Part shown: positions 18,248 through 27,322 of the stretch, piece after piece
Numbering within the stretch: the first letter of the stretch is position 1
Layout of the letters: each line of letters starts with the position of its first letter
Assembly: GCF_038719015.1 (NCBI RefSeq)
Contig: NZ_CP152276.1
Coordinates: forward strand, 3,613,501-3,677,500
DNA: 64,000 bases
Origin: Nguyenibacter vanlangensis
GTDB lineage: Bacteria > Pseudomonadota > Alphaproteobacteria > Acetobacterales > Acetobacteraceae
Direction of reading: 5' to 3'
Program-made: the position numbers and the translations under genes
The notes under the pieces: model-generated
Told to the model about the DNA's origin: nothing
Databases searched by the model: none
The model's input: the letters and a program-made list of their open reading frames with translations, nothing else

Positions 18248-18796
18248 ATGACGGACAAGGCCCTGATCATCGTGGACTTCCAGAACGATTATTTCCCCGG
18301 CGGGCGTTGGGAGCTGGTCGGTATCGAGCAAGCCGCCGCCAATGCGGCACGCGTGCTGGCGGCCTTCCGGGAGAGGGGATTGCCGGTCATTCATATCCGG
18401 CACGAGTTTCCCACGGTGGATGCGCCGTTTTTCGCGCCAGGGTCGGACGGTGCGCACATTAACGCCATCGTCGCGCCGCGAGAGGATGAGACGGTGATGC
18501 TCAAGCATCACCCGAACGCGTTTCGGGATACGCCTCTGAAGGCGCTGCTTGATGAGAAGGGCATCAGGATACTGACGATCCTCGGCGCGATGAGCCATGT
18601 CTGTATCGACGCGACTGTCCGCGCGGCGGTGGATTTCGGCTATGAGGTGACTCTGATCCACGACGCCGTTGCCACCCGCGACCTCGCGTTCAATGGGGTC
18701 GCAGTTCCTGCGGCGCATGTCCACGCCGCCTATATGGCCGCGCTGTCCTTCGCCTATGCGACAGTGCTGTCTACGGATGAAGGCCTCGGAACATGA
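18248..18796 (+). CDS. isochorismatase-family cysteine hydrolase
   Basis: A 182-residue complete member. The triad is visible: Asp in IIVDFQNDY, Lys in MLKHHPNAF and Cys in MSHVCIDATV, with a cis-peptide-type segment GAMSHVC. AAAAGGAAG precedes the start. It overlaps the downstream cupin gene by ATGA, so the two are translationally coupled. The substrate is an amide or isochorismate-like compound and cannot be set from sequence. Confidence 0.9.
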   Translation: MTDKALIIVDFQNDYFPGGRWELVGIEQAAANAARVLAAFRERGLPVIHIRHEFPTVDAPFFAPGSDGAHINAIVAPREDETVMLKHHPNAFRDTPLKALLDEKGIRILTILGAMSHVCIDATVRAAVDFGYEVTLIHDAVATRDLAFNGVAVPAAHVHAAYMAALSFAYATVLSTDEGLGT

Positions 18797-19128
18797 ACGA
18801 CAACGAAGCCACCATCGCCCGCGTCATCCGGGCTGGAGACTACACTGGCAGCAAGGCATGGGATGCGCTGGAGCTTGAGAGCTTCGCCGATGTCACCGTT
18901 CGTCTCCACTGGACCGATCATCCCTATGTCTGGCACGTGAACGACGGTCCGGAAGTGTTCGCAGTGCTCGATGGGGTGGTTGAAATGCATCTGCGGCATT
19001 CCGGTGGAAAACAAGTGTTCCGCCTGGAACCTGGCGATATTTTCCGTGCTCACGAGGGTGATGAGCACAAGGCGATCCCACTGGGGGCTGCGCGGATTCT
19101 CGTCGTCGAACGGAAGGACAGTATATGA
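18793..19128 (+). CDS. small cupin-domain protein
   Basis: A 111-residue single-domain cupin: HLRHSGGKQVFRLEPGDIFRAHEGDEHKAIP contains the His/Glu-rich second cupin motif, while the first motif is poorly kept (WHVNDGPEVFAVLDGVVEMHL). It starts within the stop of the hydrolase gene (ATGA). It may modify the hydrolase substrate or bind a metal; no reaction is assigned. Confidence 0.85.
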   Translation: MNDNEATIARVIRAGDYTGSKAWDALELESFADVTVRLHWTDHPYVWHVNDGPEVFAVLDGVVEMHLRHSGGKQVFRLEPGDIFRAHEGDEHKAIPLGAARILVVERKDSI

Positions 19129-19245
19129 GCATCGCGCGAACGTCCGGACTGCCCGGTATGGATCGACGCGAAAACGAGGGGCGCGTCTCTCTCCAGCATG
19201 AGGAATATTCTGGTGATTTCATAATAATGATGGAGAATTAACATA

Positions 19246-19923
19246 ATGAAAAATAAAAACGTCATTGTTTTTGATATCGATGGTACATTGACGGACAGCG
19301 TAAGTGTGCATCAGTTTGCATTCGGATCTGCTTTACAAAATTTCAAATTTCCCGCACTTCGAACCGATTGGAGCAGTTATAGGCATCACTCCGATAGTGC
19401 AATTCTGACTGAAGCATGGGAAGAGGCCAACCTTGAAGGGAAGGCAGATATGCTTCGACTTGAAAGAGAATATGCACGCTTTTACGATGAAGCCGTTAGG
19501 AAAACGCCCTTCTCCGAGATCAGAGGTGCGCGCCGCTTCATTGACTATATGCGTAAGCAAGGTTGGATTGTCGTATTCGCGACGGGAAGTCTGCGCTACG
19601 GTGCTTTGCATAAGCTTTCAGTGATCGGTCTCGATGGTGAGTCAGAAATATTGGTTACGGCATCTGAATTCGAGACGCGTGAAGAAATCGTTGGCCGTGC
19701 TGTCGAACTCGGTTCCGCCGCAAATGGAGGGCAAAAACCCCATCATGTTATTTCGATCGGTGACGGTGTTTGGGATCTGACAACCGCCCGTAATCTGGGG
19801 TATGAATTTTTTGGAATTGATAGTGGGAAGAAGAAATTATTGGAAAATTTTGGTGTCGTGATGTATAGAGATTTTGATGATCTCTATGAAAACGAGCGAT
19901 CATCCTTCGAAATATTGAAGTAA
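19246..19923 (+). CDS. HAD-superfamily hydrolase on a low-GC patch
   Basis: A 225-residue HAD phosphatase-like protein: motif I FDIDGTLTD (Asp10 and Asp12), motif II FATGS, motif IV GDGVWD. An alpha-helical cap lies between motifs I and II. The codons are much richer in A/T than those of all neighbours (many aaa, att, gat), and flanking bases are AT-rich, which points to recent transfer. No partner genes are adjacent, so no specific substrate is proposed. Confidence 0.85.
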   Translation: MKNKNVIVFDIDGTLTDSVSVHQFAFGSALQNFKFPALRTDWSSYRHHSDSAILTEAWEEANLEGKADMLRLEREYARFYDEAVRKTPFSEIRGARRFIDYMRKQGWIVVFATGSLRYGALHKLSVIGLDGESEILVTASEFETREEIVGRAVELGSAANGGQKPHHVISIGDGVWDLTTARNLGYEFFGIDSGKKKLLENFGVVMYRDFDDLYENERSSFEILK

Positions 19924-20053
19924 TATAAAATCCGCTCCGCGCGCATCGGCACCGATTTCGCACGGAATCCCGAGAGGCCATGCATTCCTATGAGACAGAC
20001 TGTGTAGCCAATACCGAAGTGGCCCCCATCCTGAGGACCAGCGGCGGCCGAAT

Positions 20054-20190
20054 CTAAGTTGGACGATCTGGCTCTGCGGATCCTTTCTCCCCAGGCATCG
20101 CTGTGGCCAGGCTGTCTTCCCGGACCGCCATCGGCGTGCAGTAGCCCAGCGCCTGGCGCAAGCGCGCCGGCTGGATGTGTTCGACCGCGG
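20054..20190 (-). pseudogene. probable transposase C-terminal remnant
   Basis: The minus-strand frame reads AVEHIQPARLRQALGYCTPM, resembling the C-terminal end of integrase-type (DDE) insertion-sequence transposases (typically ...ALGYRTP...). Only about 45 residues remain and no inverted repeats were found. Confidence 0.4.
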
Positions 20191-20262
20191 ATATCCGGGC
20201 GTGGCTGGCGGAAAACCCGGTCAGGATCACGCGGAAAGACGGCCGCAAGCGGCGGCGCGCCG

Positions 20263-20451
20263 TCAGCCCCGCATGGCGTCGCGGATCTTCCGGTCGGTCT
20301 TGTACTGGCTCAGCGCGTAGACCGACCAGATCGCGGCGGGAATCCAGCCGATGACCGTGATCTGCAACAGCAGGCAGATGATTCCCGCGACCGGGCGCCC
20401 GATCGTGAAGAACTGAAGCCAGGGGAGCACGAGGGCGAGAAGCAGGCGCAT
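20263..20451 (-). CDS. YqaE/Pmp3-family small membrane protein
   Basis: A 62-residue protein with two membrane helices: LLALVLPWLQFFTIG and a second one with IICLLLQITVIGWIPAAIWSVYAL, then a short basic tail. This is the Pmp3/YqaE pattern, whose members help keep membrane potential or salt tolerance. GAGGACC upstream supports ATG 20451. Confidence 0.85.
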   Translation of the reverse strand: MRLLLALVLPWLQFFTIGRPVAGIICLLLQITVIGWIPAAIWSVYALSQYKTDRKIRDAMRG

Positions 20452-20547
20452 CGATGGTCCTCAACGCTGGATGGCGGGGCCGGCCGCCGGCCTGACCGGT
20501 TTAGGCGACGCCGCGCGGGGCGGCAAGCCATGCCGCGCGCCAAGCCG

Positions 20548-20864
20548 TCAGAGGACGCCCCCCAGCACGGTCGGATCGAAGGCCGCCCTGATGTCCAGCC
20601 CCTTCGCGATCAGCCCGTACGCGGCCAGCCTGCCATACAGGGCGGCCGTGTCGCGGATGACGCCGTCGTCGATCGCCACGTCCTCCAGCCGGCTGGCCGC
20701 GACGGACCGCCGGGCCACGGCGTCGGGCAGATGGGATATCTTGGCCAGGGTCCGGGCATACAGGTCACGATGGGCCCGCGCTCATGCCGTCGCACGCCGG
20801 CCGTGAAGACGTGGCCGGCAAGGGCCCCGGCACCGGCGAGGCACAGGCGACGCGGGATCGGCAT
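20548..20864 (-). pseudogene. sulfonate/nitrate-type ABC substrate-binding protein, internally deleted
   Basis: The N-terminus (MPIPRRLCLAGAGALAGHVF, a signal peptide) starts at 20864. After about 35 residues it is joined out of frame to a C-terminal part reading ALYGRLAAYGLIAKGLDIRA and FDPTVLGGVL, typical of aliphatic-sulfonate binding proteins. About 200 central residues are missing. Confidence 0.6.
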
Positions 20865-20871
20865 GGCGCCG

Positions 20872-21307
20872 TCACGCGATGGTGTGGCGCCGCTTGCCGT
20901 TGACCAGGACCAGGGTTTCGTTCGACGGCAGGCCGCGCAGGGACGCGGTCTTGGTCGTGAAGCCCAATTGCCCGGGATAGCCGGGCGTGTTGTTGATCGA
21001 CGGATCCAGCAGGGCCAGCGCGCTGCGCAGGTTGGGCTGGCCGGTGCGCGTCAGGTCGGTACGCGACACGATGACGATCGGCGACATGCTGCGCGGGGCG
21101 CGCGGTGTTCGCGACCGTCCGCCGCCGGGCTGCCTCGCCGGGCGCGGATGCCGAAGGCGCGGGCCGGGGCGTGGCCTTCGCCGTGCCGTCATCCGCGATC
21201 GCGCGCGGCGTGGACAGATGCAGCGACGCCAAGGCCAGGATCAGGCGCGTGGCGGTCCGTTCGATGGAGGGCGGCGTGGGGGCGCGATTCTTTCTTGTCG
21301 ATTGCAT
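20872..21307 (-). pseudogene. TonB-dependent receptor remnant, frameshifted and truncated
   Basis: A signal-peptide-like start (MQSTRKNRAP..., at 21307) runs to about 21100. The plug domain then continues in another frame with SPIVIVSRTDLTRTGQPNLR, LDPSINNTPGYPGQLGF and LVLVNGKRRH, and stops at 20872 after about 65 residues of plug. The entire barrel is gone. Confidence 0.65.
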
Positions 21308-21365
21308 TCGTCTGCTCGATTGATTGCGGCATGCGGGCCCGATGGGGGGCTGCGGGCGCGGACGG

Positions 21366-22688
21366 TCAGGGCGTGGCCGGGTCCGGCAGGCCCAGATTCT
21401 CGCGCAGCGTCCGGCCGGTATAATCGGTGCGCAACAACCCCCGGCGCTGGAGTTCCGGCACCGCCAGGCGCACGAAATCACGGATGCCGTCGGGGGCCGA
21501 GGTGAACATGATGTTGAAGCCGTCGGCGGCGCCGGTGCGGTACCAGCCTTCGATATCGTCGGCGATCTCGCGCGCCGTGCCCACGATGATGCGGTGCCCG
21601 CCCCGGGTGAAGTGGCGCAGCACGTCGCGCGGGGTGGGGCGGTCGCGGCGGATCCAGTCCACGATCAGCGATTGGCGGCTCTTATGGCTGTTGGTTTCCG
21701 CGACCTCGCCCAGTTCGATCGGGCGGTCCCGGGGCCATGCCGACAGATCGACGCCCAGGCTGGCATAGGCCGACAGGCCGCGCAGGCTGTCGCCATGGTC
21801 CAGATAGCGCAGATAGGTCTCGAATTTGGCGCGCGCGTCGTCGTCGCTTTCGCCGACGAAGGGCGCCAGGCCCGGCAGGATACGCAGATGCGCCTCCCCC
21901 CGCCCGTGGCGGGCGGCGCGGTCCAGCACGTCGGCGCGATAGGCGCGCCCGGCGGCGGGGTCGTATTCGGCGGTGTAGATGACCTCGCCGATGCGCGCCG
22001 CTAGGTCCCGTCCCGGCCCCGAGGCCCCGGCCTGGGCCAGCACCGGGCGGCGCTGGACGGGCGGCGGCGCGTTCAGCGGGCCGGCGACGCTGAAGAAACG
22101 CCCCTTGTGATTCAGCGGCCGCACCAGCGCCGGGTCCAGCCAACGGCCGCTCCGCTTGTCGCGCAGCAAGGCGCCGGGGGCGATGCTGTCCCACAGTCCG
22201 GTGACGACATCGACGAATTCATGGGCGCGTTCGTAGCGGTCGGCATGGTCCGGATGGCGCGGCAGGTTGAAATTCTCGCCCCCGCCGGTGGCGGTCACGA
22301 CATTCCAGCCCGCCCGTCCGCCGCTGAGCCGGTCCAGCGAGGCGACGCGGCGGGCGATGTTGTACGGTTCGTTGAAACTGGTGCTGGCGGTGCCGATCAG
22401 GCCGATATGGCGCGACGTGACCGCCAGCGCCGCCAGCAGGGTAAAGGTGTCCCAGCGCGGCAGCGCCGGCGTGTCGGCCACCGCCGCCGGGTCCGGTACC
22501 GGCAGCACGTTGTCGTACAGGAAAATGGAATCGAAGCGCCCCTGTTCCAGCAGATCGACGTAATCGCGATAGCGCGCGAACGTGATGTCGGCGTCCACAT
22601 CCTCGCCCGGCGCCCGCCAGGCATCGCCGTTGGTGGCCGACCCGGTCAGATAGGCGCCAAGCGCAAAGGTGCGTTTCGGTTCGGTCAT
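21366..22688 (-). CDS. LLM-class flavin-dependent monooxygenase (NtaA/SnaA/DszA family)
   Basis: A 440-residue protein, usual length for the family. Family landmarks: FARYRDYVDLLEQGRFDSIFL, SRHIGLIGTASTSFNEPYN, RAGWNVVTA and VQRRPVLAQAGASGPGRDLA. These enzymes use reduced flavin from a separate reductase to oxidise sulfonates, sulfones or aminopolycarboxylates. It sits between remnants of a substrate-binding protein and a TonB receptor, so the uptake system that once served it is broken. The ribosome-binding site is weak. Confidence 0.88.
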   Translation of the reverse strand: MTEPKRTFALGAYLTGSATNGDAWRAPGEDVDADITFARYRDYVDLLEQGRFDSIFLYDNVLPVPDPAAVADTPALPRWDTFTLLAALAVTSRHIGLIGTASTSFNEPYNIARRVASLDRLSGGRAGWNVVTATGGGENFNLPRHPDHADRYERAHEFVDVVTGLWDSIAPGALLRDKRSGRWLDPALVRPLNHKGRFFSVAGPLNAPPPVQRRPVLAQAGASGPGRDLAARIGEVIYTAEYDPAAGRAYRADVLDRAARHGRGEAHLRILPGLAPFVGESDDDARAKFETYLRYLDHGDSLRGLSAYASLGVDLSAWPRDRPIELGEVAETNSHKSRQSLIVDWIRRDRPTPRDVLRHFTRGGHRIIVGTAREIADDIEGWYRTGAADGFNIMFTSAPDGIRDFVRLAVPELQRRGLLRTDYTGRTLRENLGLPDPATP

Positions 22689-22803
22689 CAAGGTACTTTC
22701 TTGCGATCGGAAAGGCCGGCGACGGGTTGCGGCAGCCGGAATCACAAGAAGTCACGCATGACGATGACGTGAAGACAAATTTAATTTTTACATTTATTCT
22801 ATA

Positions 22804-23030
22804 TTAATCGATCATTATATTGGCAATATTAATGTATCCGATGAATTTTACCGGATTATCCGGGCGGTCTGCGGGGCTATGCCGGCGCCGGGTGCCGGAC
22901 CGGCATGCGCGCCACATCGGGACGGGGGCGACCACTCCCTGGGCGGTGAAGAAATCGGCGATCCGCTGCTGGGCGGCCAGGGCCTGCGGGGTGATCGGCT
23001 GCACCCGGTAGCTGCGGCGCGCCGCCCATC
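22804..23030 (-). pseudogene. C-terminal remnant of a second sulfonate-type substrate-binding protein
   Basis: The frame reads RRSYRVQPITPQALAAQQRIADFF, a segment typical of the C-terminus of aliphatic-sulfonate binding proteins. Upstream coding is lost and the downstream part leaves the family pattern. The flanks 22689-22803 and 23031-23348 show no gene; 22760-22860 is strikingly AT-rich. Confidence 0.5.
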
Positions 23031-23348
23031 CCCCAGCGTCCTACCCCCCGGGCGAACGCCCGTCGCCCTGCGGGGGCAAATGGTCCATGGCAAAGGCACA
23101 GTTCGCCATTCTCTTCGGTGACCGCTTCGCACGCGCCACCGTCTGATCAACAACGTGAGCAACGCATCGCACACGAAATTCCTGACAGTCCCGAACAGCG
23201 CGAAGAGATACCGCGCGCCTCCAGGCTTCCTGCCCCGCAGCAGTATATCCCCACGGACAGATCACCGATATGAAGCCCGGGAACGAGTGTGCTACGGAAA
23301 CTGTCCTGTGGACACGAATACACCGGATAGACCGAAAGACGACTGCGT

Positions 23349-24272
23349 ATGTCCCGCCACCACGACCTGGATCCTCAGTTGCTTCGGTCTTTCCTGGCCG
23401 TAGCGGACACGCTTCACTTCACGACGGCGGCTCATATGCGCGGAGTCAGCCAGTCCACGATCAGCCAGCACATCAACAGGCTGGAAAAGATCCTCGGCCG
23501 CTCCCTTCTGGAGCGGAGCACCAAAGACACGAGACTCACCGAAGACGGGCAGATACTCGTGCCCCATGCCAAGCAAATCCTCGCCGCATGCGAGGCTGCA
23601 TTTGACGAGTTCGAGCCCGACTTCCTCTCGGGCCATATCCGCTTCGGGGTATCGGACGATCTGGTTCTGTCCCACCTGCCCGAAGTCCTGCGGGAATTCC
23701 GCATCATGTATCCAAGCGTCCACGTCTCGATGGTCGTCGGGCTGAGTTCGGAACTGAACAGCCGCCTGCAATCGGGGGAACTGGACGTCGCCTGCACCAA
23801 GCGCTTCCTGCCGTCGAGCGAGGTATTCGAGGGAGAATGCGTGCTGTGGCGCGAACGGTTGCGCTGGCTCGGCGCCAGAGGGTTCGGCCTGCATGCGGGA
23901 AACCCCGTGCCGCTGGTGGCGTACGAGAAGGAAAGCCTGAACCGCCGCCGGACGATCGAGGCGCTGAACCAGGCGGGCCTGGCCTGGCAGCTCTCCTTCG
24001 TCAGTGACCATCTCAGTGCGCTGATAGCAGGCGTCAGGGCCGGCTACGGGGTCTTCATGCAGTCCGCGCTGCTGATCGACGACAGCATCGTTCCGGTGGA
24101 AGCGGCAGAGTTGCCACCGCTTCCGGAAATGGAGTTCCTTCTGGTGCCCGGGCGCTCGACGCGGGCAGTCAAGGCCCTGATACGCACGCTGGTGGAAAAT
24201 GTTTCGCGGGTTGCGCCGAACGGGTGCGAGATCCCGGCGACGCTTGCCGCTCCTCAGCGGGCGACGGCATAG
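23349..24272 (+). CDS. LysR-family transcriptional regulator
   Basis: A 307-residue protein. The winged HTH occupies residues 8-66 (LRSFLAVADTLHFTTAAHMRGVSQSTISQHINRLEKILG) and an effector-binding domain follows. Its stop overlaps the stop of the convergent gamma-glutamyltransferase gene by 19 bases. It is the only regulator in the transferase-MFS-TonB module and likely controls it, though the usual divergent promoter arrangement is absent. Confidence 0.9.
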   Translation: MSRHHDLDPQLLRSFLAVADTLHFTTAAHMRGVSQSTISQHINRLEKILGRSLLERSTKDTRLTEDGQILVPHAKQILAACEAAFDEFEPDFLSGHIRFGVSDDLVLSHLPEVLREFRIMYPSVHVSMVVGLSSELNSRLQSGELDVACTKRFLPSSEVFEGECVLWRERLRWLGARGFGLHAGNPVPLVAYEKESLNRRRTIEALNQAGLAWQLSFVSDHLSALIAGVRAGYGVFMQSALLIDDSIVPVEAAELPPLPEMEFLLVPGRSTRAVKALIRTLVENVSRVAPNGCEIPATLAAPQRATA

Positions 24273-26026
24273 CCCTGCATGCCGCGTGGATTGGCACCCG
24301 CGTACAGCCTGCCGTCCGCCTCGCGACGGATGGCAGAGAGCCTCCCTTCGCTCCAGTCGCCGCCGACCACGACATCATGGCCACGGTTACGGAGATCGTC
24401 CACGACATCCGTGCCGAAACGGCCTTCGACGACCAGACGTGCCGGATGTGCGTCATGGGGCCAGAAACTGCCTGGCCAATGTTCGCTATGAAAACTCGGG
24501 GCCTCGATAGCCTGCTGGGTGTTCATGCCGAAGCGGGTCATGCGCATGTAGAAGATGAACGACCATTGGTCCTGCTGGTCGCCGCCGGGAGTGCCGAAGG
24601 CCATCCAGGGCTTTCCGTCCTTGAGCGCGAAGCTGGGCGTCAGGGTCGTCCTGGGGCGTTTGCGCGGCGCCAGCACGTTCGGATGCCCCGTCCGCAGCGA
24701 GAACATCTGGGCGCGCGAGCCCAGGCCGAAACCAAGCTCCGGTATGACCGGCGCCGACTGGAGCCATCCGCCCGACGGCGTGGCACTGACCATGTTGCCC
24801 TCGGCATCGACGACATCGACATGACAGGTATCGCCTTTCGTGACGCCCATGTTCGAGACGGTCGGTTCGCCGACACCGCTCGCAATGCGACCATCCCCGC
24901 GGCTGGTGGGCAGGAATCCGGACTCCGGCACCCTACCGTCCGGCCGGCCGGGACGTAGCTCCAGCGAGGCTCGCTCTCCGACCTGGGTCCGCCTGGCATC
25001 GTTGTAGGACGCAGAGAGAAGCGTCGCGAGCGGCACGTCCGAAATATCGCCGTAGAAGGCCTCACGGTCGGCATAGGCCAGCTTGGCGCATTCGGTCACG
25101 GTGTGGAGAAAATCAGCGCCACACGGGTCCATGCCGGCAACATCGAATCCCTGCATCAGGGCAAGCTGCTGGAGAAACACCGGTCCCTGGCTCCACGGGC
25201 CGCATTTCAGGACGGTATACCGGCCATCCTGCAGCGAGACGGGGTTTTCCAGGGTGGCTCGCCATGCGGCCAGGTCGGTCGACCTCAGGAACCCAGCATG
25301 GGGCGTTCCGCTACTGTCCATCATCGGAACCCGGCAGAAGCGGTCGATGGCTTCCGCGACGAAGCCGTCATACCATGCATGCCGCACGGCATCGATGCGC
25401 TCCTCGCGTGTCGTGCCGGCTGCAGCGTCCTTCAGGCGTTTCAGGGTCTCCGCCAGAACCGGCCGCCGCAGGAGCGTGCCCGCGGCCGGAACGACGCCGT
25501 CGGGCATGAAGGTCTTCGCGTTCTCGGGCCAATGGTCGCGGAAGAGGCTTTCCACGCTGGCGATGGTCGCAACCATCTGGGGCATGACGGGCACACCCTG
25601 CACGGCATAGAAGATCGCATATGCAATGACATCGGCGAAATCCCATGTCCCGAAATCGCGCAGCATCAGGCACCAGGCATCGAAGGCGCCGGGCACGACG
25701 GCGGCCAGATGCCCGGTTCCCGGAATCTCATCCAGGTCCAGGGCATGATAGGCGCCGACGCTCGCGCCGGCGGGCGAAACACCCTGCCCGCAGATCACAT
25801 GCTGCTTTCCGGTCCTGGCGTGACTGATGATGATGGGAGCGTCCCCGGCGGGCCCGTTCAGGTGCGGTTCCGCAACCCAGAGGGCAAATCCGGCAGCGAC
25901 GGCAGCGTCGAACGCATTCCCGCCTTGTTCCATTACGGCTTGTCCGACGCCGCTGGCCAGCCAGTGCGTCGAGGCGACGGCACCAAAGGAGCCGCAGAGT
26001 TCCGGGCGTGTCAGGAAGGGAGTCAT
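24254..26026 (-). CDS. gamma-glutamyltransferase-family protein
   Basis: A 590-residue Ntn-hydrolase. GNAFDAAVAAGFALWVAEPHLNG is the family opening. The autocleavage site is GDTCHVDVVDAEGNM, where the Thr after GD is the expected nucleophile, and SATPSGGWLQS follows. Family members cleave gamma-glutamyl bonds or related amides, either in the periplasm or cytosol; no signal peptide is obvious here, so it may act in the cytoplasm on imported substrates. The start at 26026 overlaps the MFS stop by ATGA; the longer upstream frame is a shadow of the MFS gene. Confidence 0.9.
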   Translation of the reverse strand: MTPFLTRPELCGSFGAVASTHWLASGVGQAVMEQGGNAFDAAVAAGFALWVAEPHLNGPAGDAPIIISHARTGKQHVICGQGVSPAGASVGAYHALDLDEIPGTGHLAAVVPGAFDAWCLMLRDFGTWDFADVIAYAIFYAVQGVPVMPQMVATIASVESLFRDHWPENAKTFMPDGVVPAAGTLLRRPVLAETLKRLKDAAAGTTREERIDAVRHAWYDGFVAEAIDRFCRVPMMDSSGTPHAGFLRSTDLAAWRATLENPVSLQDGRYTVLKCGPWSQGPVFLQQLALMQGFDVAGMDPCGADFLHTVTECAKLAYADREAFYGDISDVPLATLLSASYNDARRTQVGERASLELRPGRPDGRVPESGFLPTSRGDGRIASGVGEPTVSNMGVTKGDTCHVDVVDAEGNMVSATPSGGWLQSAPVIPELGFGLGSRAQMFSLRTGHPNVLAPRKRPRTTLTPSFALKDGKPWMAFGTPGGDQQDQWSFIFYMRMTRFGMNTQQAIEAPSFHSEHWPGSFWPHDAHPARLVVEGRFGTDVVDDLRNRGHDVVVGGDWSEGRLSAIRREADGRLYAGANPRGMQGYAVAR

Positions 26027-27312
26027 GCTGCTCTTGCTTTCTTCTTGCTTGCAATGTGCACATTCGTGACGCGCTGCGCGGTCATGAGAATCACGGCGGA
26101 AAGGATGCAGATAGCGATAACATATCCGATCCAGGACAACCTGCCGCCCGTCACGCCGATGATCCATGCAAAGACCAGTTGCGCGGTGGAACCGAACAGG
26201 GTGACGCCGATGGAATAGGACAGGCCGATGCCGAAGGCCCGCTGCTCCCTGGGGAACAGCGAGGCGAGGAACGCCATCCCGGCACCACCCGATATGGCAT
26301 TTCCGATCATGAGAACGGCGCAGGCAAGGGTAAGGCTCTCCAGGGAGGGCGCCTGGAGCATAAGCCAGAAAACGGGAAAATAAAGTGCAGCATTCACCAG
26401 TCTGGAAATGATGATCACCCGGCGCGCACCGTGTCTGTCTGCAAGCAGCCCGCCAGCGACCGACCCCGCGAACCCGACAAGCCCATTGCTGATATTGATA
26501 AGCAGCGCTTTGCGGATCGGCATGTGCAGCGTATGGACGGCATAGGTGACGACGAACTGGAAGAAATATTGCTGGATGGTGCTTCCGGCCTCGTAGACGA
26601 TTCCGATTGGCAGGCGCCTGAAGGCATGGTTGTGAAACTGCCGCAGGAAATCGGAAAAGGAGAGGCGCTCTTCTTCCGATGGCACGGTTTCTTCCAGCGT
26701 TTTCCGAAGATAGATCCCGACCGGGGCGATCAGCATCCCGAAGACGAAGGGGAGTCTCCACGCCCAGTCGCGGATCGTATGCTCGTCGAAACCAAGGAAG
26801 AGGATCAGCCCCAGAAGGCCGGAGATCAGCGCGCCGAGGTGCTGCCCGGTGGTTTGCCAGCTTCCGGCAAGGCCCATCCGCTCTTCGCGGGCGCTCTCCA
26901 CAAGGATCGACGTGGCGGCACCCAGTTCCCCGCCCGCGGCGAACCCCTGCAACAACCGGGCTACGATAAGGGCGAGCGGGGCGAGGATGCCGATCGATGC
27001 GTATCCGGGCAGAAAGGCGATGATCGCACTGCCGGCCGCCATGACCCAGACAGTCAGGGTCATGGCGGCGCGGCGGCCATACCGGTCCGCATAGGCACCG
27101 ATGAGAAAGGCACCGAGAGGTCGGACCAGGAAACCGATGCCGAAGGTAGCCAGCGTGAGCAGCAGCGCCGTATCGCTATGCTCCGCGGGGAAGAAGATGT
27201 GCGAAATGACGGTCGCGAACGTGGCATAGGCCGTGAAGTCGAACAGTTCAAAGGCGTTTCCGACGGCGGCGCCAACGATGTTCCTGCGGGACGATGCGGA
27301 TGTCGGGCTCAT
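26023..27312 (-). CDS. MFS transporter, metabolite:H+ symporter type
   Basis: A 429-residue protein with about twelve membrane helices. The loop between helices 2 and 3 has the signature GAFLIGAYADRYGRRAAMTL, and LQGFAAGGELGAATSILVE is the MHS-family landmark. These carriers import dicarboxylates, betaine or other small acids with protons. It begins ten bases after the TonB receptor stop and overlaps the transferase gene by four bases, so the three genes form one unit. Confidence 0.92.
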   Translation of the reverse strand: MSPTSASSRRNIVGAAVGNAFELFDFTAYATFATVISHIFFPAEHSDTALLLTLATFGIGFLVRPLGAFLIGAYADRYGRRAAMTLTVWVMAAGSAIIAFLPGYASIGILAPLALIVARLLQGFAAGGELGAATSILVESAREERMGLAGSWQTTGQHLGALISGLLGLILFLGFDEHTIRDWAWRLPFVFGMLIAPVGIYLRKTLEETVPSEEERLSFSDFLRQFHNHAFRRLPIGIVYEAGSTIQQYFFQFVVTYAVHTLHMPIRKALLINISNGLVGFAGSVAGGLLADRHGARRVIIISRLVNAALYFPVFWLMLQAPSLESLTLACAVLMIGNAISGGAGMAFLASLFPREQRAFGIGLSYSIGVTLFGSTAQLVFAWIIGVTGGRLSWIGYVIAICILSAVILMTAQRVTNVHIASKKKARAA

Positions 27313-27322
27313 GCAGTCGGCC

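Noticed and set aside
26027-26761. N-terminal extension of the gamma-glutamyltransferase frame
   Set aside because: It is antiphase reading of the MFS gene; the transferase has a good start at 26026.
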